Below are positions 33,012 through 40,852 of a stretch of DNA of 64,000 bases, piece by piece. The position numbers were made by a program, and so were the translations under genes. Numbering within the stretch: the first letter of the stretch is position 1; the number at the start of each line of letters is the position of its first letter. The DNA is from an uncultured Acetatifactor sp. (GTDB lineage: Bacteria > Bacillota > Clostridia > Lachnospirales > Lachnospiraceae). The stretch lies in contig CAJUIA010000007.1 in the NCBI GenBank assembly GCA_910586485.1, positions 1 to 64,000 on the forward strand, read 5' to 3'. The notes beneath the pieces were generated by a model. It was not told the DNA's origin, ran no database searches, and saw nothing but the letters and a program-made list of their open reading frames with translations.

Positions 33012-33560
33012 ATGATTGATTGGGAAGAGATTGCAGGCGCCGTGGAAGCGGACGAGCTTAAAGAGGCAAAGCTATGGCTCTTTCAGGAAAATATACGTCT
33101 GGAAAATGAACGCAGAGAGCTTGCTGCATCTCAGGAAAAATTAGATGAGTCTCAAAGGGAATTTCTGGATGAAAGAGCCCGGTTTAACAGAGAAATGGAC
33201 GAGTTAAACCGCCGTACCGTGCAAGAGCAGAAACGCTTAAGGGAGGAAAATCTGTTTTTTGAGAAAAAGCTGGCAATCCTTCAGGACGGTTTTCGACAGC
33301 TGGACGAGGACAGAAAGACGCTGGAAAAGCAAAAGCAGGTTTTGGCAGAGCAGCGGAAGAGAAGTACACAAGCTTCCGGGGACGGTTCCATTTTGGACGA
33401 AACCGTCAAACGACTTTTTTCAGGTGTCAACAATTCTTTGGCCCTTCGGAAAAGGCACCGGGACCTGGTAAAGATTTTTCACCCCGATAATCTATTTGGA
33501 GATGCAGAGCTGGTTCAGATGATTAACAAGGAATACCTCAGAAGAAAAGAAGAGGCATAA
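33012..33560 (+). CDS. Coiled-coil protein with C-terminal J-domain-like motif
   Basis: A 182-residue protein. Residues 20-125 are a charged coiled coil rich in Glu, Arg and Leu. The C-terminal 45 residues read like the core of a J domain: a basic helix (RKRHRDLVKIF), the HPD tripeptide, an FGDAELV turn and a final helix (MINKEYLRRKEE). J domains stimulate Hsp70 ATPase activity, so this may recruit DnaK to a coiled-coil assembly; that is inference. The start at 33012 has GGAGG nine bases upstream; the frame extends nine bases further. A terminator follows. Confidence 0.78.
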   Translation: MIDWEEIAGAVEADELKEAKLWLFQENIRLENERRELAASQEKLDESQREFLDERARFNREMDELNRRTVQEQKRLREENLFFEKKLAILQDGFRQLDEDRKTLEKQKQVLAEQRKRSTQASGDGSILDETVKRLFSGVNNSLALRKRHRDLVKIFHPDNLFGDAELVQMINKEYLRRKEEA

Positions 33561-33582
33561 AAGCTTTTCATGGACAAAAATA

Positions 33583-33614
33583 AACCCAGGCGAAAAAACT
33601 CACCTGGGTTTTCC
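33583..33614. terminator. Bidirectional terminator
   Basis: AACCCAGG (33583-33590) and CCTGGGTT (33603-33610) form a perfect stem with T-runs on both strands, so it can serve both the coiled-coil gene and rpmB. Confidence 0.8.
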
Positions 33615-33621
33615 GTTTACT

Positions 33622-33647
33622 AAAAAACGCTGTTCCTGCGTTTTTTT
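33622..33647 (-). terminator. A/T-armed hairpin, probable rpmB terminator
   Basis: AAAAAACGC and GCGTTTTTT flank a seven-base loop. Read on the minus strand it ends in a T-run, after rpmB and the structured region next to it. Confidence 0.6.
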
Positions 33648-33648
33648 A

Positions 33649-33730
33649 CATGAGACTTAGCATTTCCTCACGAAGCAGTTAAGCCGGAGTATCCGGCTTT
33701 ATGCTGCGAATGTTAGAAATTCTTCTCATG
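33649..33730 (-). ncRNA. Structured 3' region of rpmB, possible small RNA
   Basis: Immediately after the rpmB stop, CATGAGA (33649-33655) pairs with TCTCATG (33724-33730) and encloses GCAG/CTGC and AAGCCGGA/TCCGGCTT stems with a three-base loop at the tip. The layered stem occupies the whole gap between rpmB and its terminators. It could be a processed 3' end, a protein-binding site or a small RNA; no known family is recognised. Confidence 0.4.
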
Positions 33731-33916
33731 TTAGGCTCTTTCAACCTTACCGGATCTTAAGCAGCTGGTGCAGACGTGCATTCTCTTAGCGCCGCCATTT
33801 ACCTTGCATTTTACGTTTTTAACATTTGATTTCCAGATTGCATTGCTCCTTCTATGAGAATGGCTCACATTATTACCGAAATGAACGCCTTTTCCACAAA
33901 TATCACACTTAGCCAT
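33731..33916 (-). CDS. rpmB: 50S ribosomal protein L28
   Basis: A 61-residue L28 of the zinc-binding type, with CDICGK at the N-terminus and CTSCLRSGKV near the C-terminus forming the four-cysteine set. The core SHSHRRSNAIWKSNVKNVKCKV is typical. GGAGG precedes the ATG. It is transcribed alone on the minus strand, opposite to the asp23-like and fakA genes, as commonly seen in Clostridia where rpmB lies upstream of asp23-fakA-recG. Confidence 0.97.
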   Translation of the reverse strand: MAKCDICGKGVHFGNNVSHSHRRSNAIWKSNVKNVKCKVNGGAKRMHVCTSCLRSGKVERA

Positions 33917-34117
33917 TTTGACACCTCCTTAACAATGAAGTAAGTTCACAACATTGATATATTAACAGAAACTCCCAAGAAAAGCAAGCAAAAAATACTT
34001 TTTTATTTTTTTTACTTTTAATGTTTCCTTTTTCAGGGAAAGCTGTTAAAATACAATATATGTCCTTGTGCCATTTTTTGGTTTGAATCATTGCTCATAA
34101 AGGAATGGAGGAATTGT

Positions 34118-34477
34118 ATGAAAGGCTCTTCTTTGAATACTCATATGGGTAACATTGTCATAGACAATGAGGTGATCGCTCAGTATGCAGGCAGCGTTGC
34201 GGTGGAATGCTTTGGCATTGTGGGCATGGCAGGCGTCAGCATGAAGGACGGACTTGTCCGTCTTCTGAAGATGGACAGTCTGACAAGAGGAATCAGCGTC
34301 TCATTGAACAACAACAAACTGACCCTCGATTTTCATGTGATCGTTTCCTACGGCGTCAGCATACTTGCAGTTGCCGATAACCTGGTAGACAGTGTAAAAT
34401 ACAAGGTTGAGGAATTTACCGGCATTGAAATCGAAAAAATCAACATCTATGTTGACGGTGTCAGAGTGATTGATTAA
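34118..34477 (+). CDS. Asp23/Gls24 family envelope stress protein
   Basis: A 119-residue single-domain protein of the Asp23/Gls24 (DUF322, YloU) family. It begins with a THMGNIVIDNEVIAQYAGSVAVECFGIVGMAG stretch and later carries YGVSILAVADNLVDSVKYKVEEFTG, both typical. Family members are abundant, membrane-associated stress proteins. The start at 34118 follows GGAGG. It lies 13 bases before fakA, a pairing conserved in Firmicutes (yloU-yloV). Confidence 0.93.
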   Translation: MKGSSLNTHMGNIVIDNEVIAQYAGSVAVECFGIVGMAGVSMKDGLVRLLKMDSLTRGISVSLNNNKLTLDFHVIVSYGVSILAVADNLVDSVKYKVEEFTGIEIEKINIYVDGVRVID

Positions 34478-34490
34478 GGAGGACGTTATC

Positions 34491-36155
34491 GTGAGTTCAC
34501 AGCAAATAGATGCTAAGATGTTTTCCAAAATGTTCCTGGCTGCTGCTAAAAGTCTGGAAAATAAGAAAGAGTGGATCAACGAGCTGAATGTATTTCCCGT
34601 ACCGGACGGCGATACGGGCACCAATATGACCATGACCATCATGTCTGCGGCTAGAGAGGTCTCCGCCCTCGGTGAAACGGCGAATCTGGAGGCTCTCTGC
34701 AAGGCAGTGTCCGGAGGCTCTCTGCGCGGAGCAAGAGGAAATTCCGGCGTTATTTTATCCCAGTTGTTCCGTGGATTTACAAAGAGGATAAAAACGGAAA
34801 GCATCATCACCATTCCTGTACTTGCGGAAGGATTTGACAAGGCGGTGGAAACCGCTTATAAAGCAGTTATGAAGCCCAAGGAGGGTACCATTCTTACCGT
34901 GGCCAGAGGCGCTGCCGATAAGGCCAGGGAGCTGGTGTCCGAGGGCTGTGAGGATATGGAAGTATTTTTGTCAACCGTGATCGAGCATGCCAGATATGTT
35001 CTGAGTCAGACACCGGAAATGCTTCCCGTTTTAAAGCAGGCTGGTGTTGTAGATTCCGGCGGTCAGGGCCTGGTAGAGGTTTTGTCCGGTGCGCTGGACG
35101 CATTCTTAGGCAAAGAAATTGATCTGTCCATGACGCCGGAGACCGTGACAGTCCGCAGGGCTTCCTCGACCGAAGCACAGGCAGAGGCCGAAATCAAATT
35201 TGGTTATTGTACCGAATTTATCATTATGCTGAGCAAAACCTTTAATATTAAGGCAGAGATGGATTTTAAGGCATATCTGGAATCCATCGGCGATTCTATT
35301 GTATGTGTTACGGATGACGATATTGTCAAGGTGCATGTACATACCAATGATCCCGGTCTGGCCATCCAGAAGGCATTGAAGTATGGCGCACTTTCCAATT
35401 TGAAAATAGACAATATGCGTCTCGAACATCAGGAAAAGCTGTTTAAGACGTCAAATGAAGATGAGAATGCCGCGAAAAGTAAGAAAGAACCGCCTAAGGA
35501 GTACGGTTTCATTGCCGTTTCCGCCGGGGAGGGCCTGGCCGAGATCTTTAAAAGTCTGGGCGTAGATCATATTATTGAGGGGGGACAGACCATGAACCCC
35601 AGCACTGCGGACATCTTAAGCGCAGTGGAGCAGGTGAATGCAAAGACCATATTCATTCTGCCAAACAATAAAAATATCATTCTGGCAGCAAACCAGGCAG
35701 CGGAGCTGACCACCGAAAAGGACCTGCTGGTCATTCCCTCAAAGACCATTCCCCAGGGCATTACGGCAATCATCAATTTCATGCCGGAATTGTCTGCGGA
35801 CGAAAATGAGGAAAATATGATCCGTGAGATCGCCAATGTAAGTACCGGCCAGGTAACTTACGCCGTCCGTGATACCATGATTGATGACAAGGAGATTAAA
35901 AAAGGCGATTACATGGGCATCGGTGATCATGGTATTATTTCCGTGGGGACGTCCATCAACGAAGTGGCGCTGGCAGCCATTACCGAGATGGTGACGGAGG
36001 ATTCCGAGCTGATCAGCATTTATTATGGAAGTGACGTGATGGAGAAAGACGCGGCGGCTTTCCGCAGTCTGGTGGAGGCGAAGCACGCTTCCTGCGACGT
36101 AGAGCTTCAGTACGGCGGACAGCCGATATACTATTATGTGATGTCTGTGGAATAA
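34491..36155 (+). CDS. fakA: Fatty acid kinase catalytic subunit FakA (DAK2/YloV type)
   Basis: A 554-residue protein. The N-terminal DAK2-like kinase domain has NVFPVPDGDTGTNM for Mg-ATP binding and GGSLRGARGNSGVILSQ near residue 80. The middle and C-terminal domains continue with VSAGEGLAEIF and KTIPQGITAIINF. FakA phosphorylates fatty acids held by FakB (DegV) proteins for phospholipid synthesis. A degV gene is encoded 3.8 kb downstream. The start is GTG at 34491 with AAGGAGG upstream; no ATG in frame precedes the conserved region. Confidence 0.92.
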   Translation: MSSQQIDAKMFSKMFLAAAKSLENKKEWINELNVFPVPDGDTGTNMTMTIMSAAREVSALGETANLEALCKAVSGGSLRGARGNSGVILSQLFRGFTKRIKTESIITIPVLAEGFDKAVETAYKAVMKPKEGTILTVARGAADKARELVSEGCEDMEVFLSTVIEHARYVLSQTPEMLPVLKQAGVVDSGGQGLVEVLSGALDAFLGKEIDLSMTPETVTVRRASSTEAQAEAEIKFGYCTEFIIMLSKTFNIKAEMDFKAYLESIGDSIVCVTDDDIVKVHVHTNDPGLAIQKALKYGALSNLKIDNMRLEHQEKLFKTSNEDENAAKSKKEPPKEYGFIAVSAGEGLAEIFKSLGVDHIIEGGQTMNPSTADILSAVEQVNAKTIFILPNNKNIILAANQAAELTTEKDLLVIPSKTIPQGITAIINFMPELSADENEENMIREIANVSTGQVTYAVRDTMIDDKEIKKGDYMGIGDHGIISVGTSINEVALAAITEMVTEDSELISIYYGSDVMEKDAAAFRSLVEAKHASCDVELQYGGQPIYYYVMSVE

Positions 36156-36169
36156 CCGGAAAGAGTAAG

Positions 36170-36220
36170 AGGATACCTGTCCATTTCACTATCATGGTCA
36201 GGTATCCTTTATATATTTTC
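36170..36220 (+). terminator. Terminator after fakA
   Basis: AGGATACCTG (36170-36179) pairs with CAGGTATCCT (36199-36208), with an inner CCA/TGG extension and a T-rich tail. Confidence 0.8.
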
Positions 36221-36245
36221 AAGCGGAAAGCGAGAGACTGTCGGA

Positions 36246-38300
36246 ATGAATCAGGACACTCCCATCATTGAGCTGAAAGGTGTGGGCGAGAAGACCCGGA
36301 GGCTGTTTGAAAAACTGAATATCGAAACGGTGGGAGATCTGCTTAAAAGTTATCCGAAAGACTATGAGGTATTCGAAGAGCCGGAAAAGATCGGCCGCAT
36401 CAGGCCGGGAGAGGTTTGTGCAGTCTATGCGGCAGTATCCGGTATTCCGAACGAAAAAAAGGTCAGAAAGCTTACCATCTTGAATGTGAACATAGCCGAC
36501 GAGACCGGAAAGCTTCAGCTGACCTTCTTTAATATGCCCTTTTTAAAAAAAGTGTTAAGGCAGGGCGGCTTTTATGTATTTCGGGGAACCGTCCAGAGCA
36601 GGGGCAGCCTTCGTATCATGGAGCAGCCCCGGATATTTTCCCTGGAGGATTACAGGAAGCAGACAAACTGCCTGAATCCGAAATATTCTTTGACAAAGGG
36701 ACTCACGGATAAAGCCTTTCGCAAGGCTGTGAAGCAGGCCCTGTCCGATTATATTTTTGAAGAGGAATACTATCCGGAAGAAATGCTGAAAACATATGGG
36801 CTGGAAGACGAACGCCGGGCCGTAGAGGCCATTCATTTTCCGCCGGATGTCAAGCAGCTGGCAAGAGCCAGAAAACGCCTGGTCTTTGACGAATTTTTTT
36901 CCTTTTTGTTTCTGCTCAGAGAAAACAGGCGCTTCAGCGAGGGTCTGGAAAACCGCTATCAGATGTTTGAAACCGCGGATACCGTGCGCTTCCTGGAACA
37001 GCTTCCCTTTCCCCTTACCAGAGCACAGAAAAAGGTATGGCAGGAGATCAGAGACGATCTGGGCGGCAATTACTGTATGAACCGCCTGATCCAGGGAGAC
37101 GTGGGATCGGGGAAAACCATTCTTGCCGTGCTTGCCCTGCTGATGACCGCTGCAAACGGATACCAGGGAGCCTTGATGGCGCCTACGGAGGTGCTGGCCA
37201 TGCAGCACTATGAAACTGTCTGCGGGTATGTGGAGAAATATGGCATCGCCTTTCGCCCCGTTCTGCTGGTAGGCTCCATGACGGCCAAGGAGAAAAAAGA
37301 AATCTATGAAAAAATTGCTTCCGGGGAAGCCAATCTGATCATTGGCACCCACGCCCTGATTCAGGCAAAGGCAGAGTATAAGGCCCTGGGCTTGGTGGTA
37401 ACGGATGAGCAGCACCGCTTTGGCGTCCGTCAGCGGGAGTCCCTTGCGGAAAAGGGAGAAAGCCCTCATATTCTTGTGATGAGCGCAACACCCATTCCCA
37501 GAACCCTTGCCATCATTCTTTACGGAGATCTGCACATATCCGTGATTGACGAGCTGCCTGCAAATCGCCTGCCCATTAAAAACTGTGTGGTCAATACCTC
37601 TTACCGCCCAAAGGCATATCAGTTCATTGCCAGACAGGTAAGTGAGGGCCGTCAGGTATATGTGATCTGTCCTCAGGTAGAAGAGGGGGAGATGGAGGAC
37701 CTGGAAAACGTGGTGGATTACGCGGAAAAGCTGAAAAGCGCTCTGCCGCCTCAGATCAGGGTATCCTATCTTCACGGCAGGATGCGGCCAGCGGACAAAA
37801 ACCGGATTATGGAGGAATTCGGAGCCCACTCCATAGATGTTCTGGTTTCCACCACGGTGATTGAGGTGGGAATCAATGTGCCCAACGCTACGGTAATGAT
37901 GGTGGAAAATGCGGAGCGTTTCGGCCTTGCCCAGCTCCATCAGCTGAGAGGGCGGGTTGGCAGAGGTGAATATCAAAGCTATTGCATCTTTGTCAGCGCC
38001 CAGGAAAAAGAAGAAACCATGGAGCGGCTTCAGATTTTAAACAAATCCAATGATGGATTTTATATTGCCTCTGAGGATCTAAAGCTGAGAGGGCCGGGAG
38101 ATATGTTCGGCATCAGACAGAGCGGTGAATTTTCCTTCCGCATGGGCGATATTTACACGGACGCAGCCGTACTGAAGGAAGCCTCGGATGCTGTTGACAG
38201 ATTGTTTCAAACGGATCCGGAGCTTGAACTGCCAGCCAGCCAAAAGCTGAAGCGGCATCTTCGGGATATGTCGGCGAATGTTGACTTTCGGAGTATTTAA
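36246..38300 (+). CDS. recG: ATP-dependent DNA helicase RecG
   Basis: A 684-residue RecG. The N-terminal wedge/OB domain starts IIELKGVGEKTRRLFEKL. The helicase core has Walker A GDVGSGKTIL near residue 285, the DEQH box VTDEQHRFGVRQR near 388, SATPIPRT near 418, motif VI QLRGRVGRG near 578 and the C-terminal LKLRGPGDMFGIRQSG. It remodels stalled replication forks and D-loops. The ribosome binding site is weak. It follows the fakA terminator, so it is probably expressed from its own promoter. Confidence 0.97.
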   Translation: MNQDTPIIELKGVGEKTRRLFEKLNIETVGDLLKSYPKDYEVFEEPEKIGRIRPGEVCAVYAAVSGIPNEKKVRKLTILNVNIADETGKLQLTFFNMPFLKKVLRQGGFYVFRGTVQSRGSLRIMEQPRIFSLEDYRKQTNCLNPKYSLTKGLTDKAFRKAVKQALSDYIFEEEYYPEEMLKTYGLEDERRAVEAIHFPPDVKQLARARKRLVFDEFFSFLFLLRENRRFSEGLENRYQMFETADTVRFLEQLPFPLTRAQKKVWQEIRDDLGGNYCMNRLIQGDVGSGKTILAVLALLMTAANGYQGALMAPTEVLAMQHYETVCGYVEKYGIAFRPVLLVGSMTAKEKKEIYEKIASGEANLIIGTHALIQAKAEYKALGLVVTDEQHRFGVRQRESLAEKGESPHILVMSATPIPRTLAIILYGDLHISVIDELPANRLPIKNCVVNTSYRPKAYQFIARQVSEGRQVYVICPQVEEGEMEDLENVVDYAEKLKSALPPQIRVSYLHGRMRPADKNRIMEEFGAHSIDVLVSTTVIEVGINVPNATVMMVENAERFGLAQLHQLRGRVGRGEYQSYCIFVSAQEKEETMERLQILNKSNDGFYIASEDLKLRGPGDMFGIRQSGEFSFRMGDIYTDAAVLKEASDAVDRLFQTDPELELPASQKLKRHLRDMSANVDFRSI

Positions 38301-38348
38301 CGTTAAAATGAATATAAAAGAAAATAGCTTGAGCATATGAGGCGCAGC

Positions 38349-39938
38349 ATGGGAATTTATATAAATCCGGGTAATGACGGTTTTAAAACAGCGATAAACT
38401 CCGAAATTTATGTGGATAAAACGGAATTAATCGCATATACAAATAAATATCTGGATACAGAGCAGCGCTTTATCTGCATCAGCAGGCCCAGGCGTTTCGG
38501 AAAGTCTATGGCGTTGAAAATGCTGGCTGCCTATTACAGCCGCGGCTGTGATTCCAGGGAGCTTTTTTCCGGTTTCAATATAGAAAGAGATCCGTCTTTT
38601 TCAGAATATCTGAATCGGTATGATGTGATTTTCCTGAATATGCAGCAATTTTTGTTCGGCGCTAAAAAGCAGGAGGTAACGGACTATCTGGAGCAGGATG
38701 TTTTAGAAGAGCTTACGGATGAATTCAGGCTGGATGAGGGCACATTTTTGAAGCGGCCGGATATTGGGCTCGCAGATGCCTTGCGAAAAATATATGCCAA
38801 AACCGGGAAAAAATTTATCTTTTTAATCGACGAGTGGGATTGTGTCATGCGAGAACGTCAGGAATCGGAGGAATTTCAAAAGAAATACCTTGATTTTCTG
38901 CGAAATCTTTTAAAGGATCAGCCTTATGTTGCACTTGCCTATATGACCGGCATCCTGCCGGTAAAAAAATACGGCCAGCATTCGGCATTGAATATGTTCT
39001 GGGAATTTTCAATGTTAAACCAGAATTTTTTTGAGGAATATACCGGGTTTACAGAGAAAGAGGTTGAGGCACTGTGCAGGCAGTATAAAATGGATTTCTC
39101 AGAGGCCGGTAACTGGTATGACGGCTATCGTTTTATTCGTTTTAAGCACGTTTATAATCCGAAATCCGTAGTGGAGGCCATGCACCGACATTGCTTTTCC
39201 AACTACTGGACATCAACGGAAACCTATGAGGCCTTGAAAATCTATATGGATATGAATTTTGACGGGCTGCGTGAGAATATTGTGCGAATGCTGGGAGGGG
39301 AATCTGTGAAGGTGAATACTGCCAGCTTTCAAAACGATATGCGAAATTTCAGGACAAAGGACGATGTGCTTACCCTGCTGATCCATTTAGGGTATCTGGG
39401 TTACGATGCAGAGACCAGGGAAGCCTTTATTCCCAACAGAGAAATTATTGAAGAATTTGAAAACGCCATGAGTGTGGGAGGATGGCCGGAAATCATGCGC
39501 ATTATAAAGGCCTCGGAAAAGCTGCTGGAGGATACGCTTCGCTGTGACGAAAAGCAGGTTGCCAAAGGATTAGACAGAGCCCATACGGAAGCCGCCTCCA
39601 TTTTAACCTACAATGATGAAAATTCATTGAGCTGTGCAATCGGACTTGCATACTACAGCGCAAGAAAGGATTACAGATTGATCCGTGAATTTCCAGCGGG
39701 ACACGGCTTTGCGGATGTTGTATTTCTGCCGCTGCCCACATCGGGAAAGCCTGCTCTCATTATAGAACTCAAATATAATAAATCAGCAGATACGGCATTG
39801 CAGCAAATTCGGGACAGGCATTATTGTCAGGCGCTGGAGGGTTACTCAGGAGAGCTTTTATTAGTCGGAGTCAACTACGATAAAGAAAATAAAAACAAAC
39901 CACACAGCTGTATCATTGAAAAAATTAATATGAGATAA
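38349..39938 (+). CDS. AAA-ATPase-like and PD-(D/E)XK nuclease-like protein
   Basis: A 529-residue protein of the large gut-bacterial family combining an AAA-ATPase-like domain with a C-terminal PD-(D/E)XK (DUF1703-type) domain. The nucleotide-binding loop is SRPRRFGKSMALKML near residue 45, and Walker B is FIFLIDEWD near 165. The nuclease-like core is HGFADVVFLP...ALIIELKYNKS near 470, with the E-x-K pair intact. Family members occur in many near-identical copies in Bacteroidetes and Clostridia and have no agreed function. It interrupts the usual recG-fakB spacing and may be a mobile or accessory gene. The start at 38349 follows GAGG; 38337 is possible. Confidence 0.85.
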   Translation: MGIYINPGNDGFKTAINSEIYVDKTELIAYTNKYLDTEQRFICISRPRRFGKSMALKMLAAYYSRGCDSRELFSGFNIERDPSFSEYLNRYDVIFLNMQQFLFGAKKQEVTDYLEQDVLEELTDEFRLDEGTFLKRPDIGLADALRKIYAKTGKKFIFLIDEWDCVMRERQESEEFQKKYLDFLRNLLKDQPYVALAYMTGILPVKKYGQHSALNMFWEFSMLNQNFFEEYTGFTEKEVEALCRQYKMDFSEAGNWYDGYRFIRFKHVYNPKSVVEAMHRHCFSNYWTSTETYEALKIYMDMNFDGLRENIVRMLGGESVKVNTASFQNDMRNFRTKDDVLTLLIHLGYLGYDAETREAFIPNREIIEEFENAMSVGGWPEIMRIIKASEKLLEDTLRCDEKQVAKGLDRAHTEAASILTYNDENSLSCAIGLAYYSARKDYRLIREFPAGHGFADVVFLPLPTSGKPALIIELKYNKSADTALQQIRDRHYCQALEGYSGELLLVGVNYDKENKNKPHSCIIEKINMR

Positions 39939-39963
39939 TTTACGAAAAGGAGAAGAAATTATT

Positions 39964-40830
39964 ATGTCTTCCATTGCAATCGTTACCGACAGTAACAGTG
40001 GTATTACCCAGGCGGCGTCCGGGGAGCTGGGCGTTTTTGTATTGCCAATGCCCTTTATGATTGACGAAAAAACCTATTATGAGGATATTGATCTGACACA
40101 GGAGCAGTTTTATGAAAAGCTGGCTGCCGGCGCAGACATCTGCACCAGCCAGCCTTCCCCGGAGTCTGTAATGAAGCTTTGGGACGAGCTTTTAAAGGAT
40201 CATGACGAGATTGTCCATATTCCCATGAGCAGCGGTCTCTCCGGCTCCTGTCAGAGTGCCATGATGCTGGCGGAGGAATATGACGGGCGGGTTCAGGTGG
40301 TAAACAATCAGCGGATCTCCGTAACCCAGCGCCAGTCCTGCCTGGATGCAAAGCTTTTGGCTTCAAGGGGGATGAATGCGGCAAAAATTAAGGAGGCTCT
40401 GGAGGCAGACCGCTTTAACAGCAGCATTTATATTATGCTGGATACCCTGTATTACTTAAAAAGGGGCGGCAGAATCACGCCGGCAGCGGCGGCCATCGGC
40501 ACCATGCTGAAGCTGAAGCCTGTGCTGCAGATTCAGGGGGAAAAGCTGGATGCCTTCTCAAAGGCAAGGACTGTAAGCCAGGGCAAAAATACCATGATCA
40601 ACGCCGTCAAAAACGATATGGAAAATCGCTTTGGCGGAGCGCCTGATCCCGAAAAGCATTGGATTTCCATGGCGTACACCTATAACAGGGAAGCAGGGGA
40701 GGCGTTTCGTGAGGAAGTAAGGGAAGCGTTTCCGGGCTTTGAAATTCACATGGACCCTCTTTCCTTAAGCGTTGCCTGTCATATCGGCCCCGGCGCGCTG
40801 GCTGTGACCTGTTCCAAAAAGCTGGTATAA
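39964..40830 (+). CDS. DegV family fatty-acid-binding protein (FakB)
   Basis: A 288-residue DegV protein. The N-terminal domain starts IAIVTDSNSGIT, and the fatty-acid pocket motif HIPMSSGLSGSCQSA lies near residue 83. The C-terminal lobe has LDTLYYLKRGGRI near 160. FakB proteins present a bound fatty acid to FakA, encoded upstream at 34.5 kb. AAAAGGAG lies upstream of the ATG. It is followed after 22 bases by a topoisomerase IV-like pair. Chain-length preference cannot be read from the sequence. Confidence 0.92.
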   Translation: MSSIAIVTDSNSGITQAASGELGVFVLPMPFMIDEKTYYEDIDLTQEQFYEKLAAGADICTSQPSPESVMKLWDELLKDHDEIVHIPMSSGLSGSCQSAMMLAEEYDGRVQVVNNQRISVTQRQSCLDAKLLASRGMNAAKIKEALEADRFNSSIYIMLDTLYYLKRGGRITPAAAAIGTMLKLKPVLQIQGEKLDAFSKARTVSQGKNTMINAVKNDMENRFGGAPDPEKHWISMAYTYNREAGEAFREEVREAFPGFEIHMDPLSLSVACHIGPGALAVTCSKKLV

Positions 40831-40852
40831 CATGAATAAGGAGATCTTTCCG

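Noticed and set aside
36555..37976. A 473-codon minus-strand open frame inside recG
   Set aside because: It is antisense to conserved RecG motifs and its translation has the His/Leu/Gln bias of a shadow frame.
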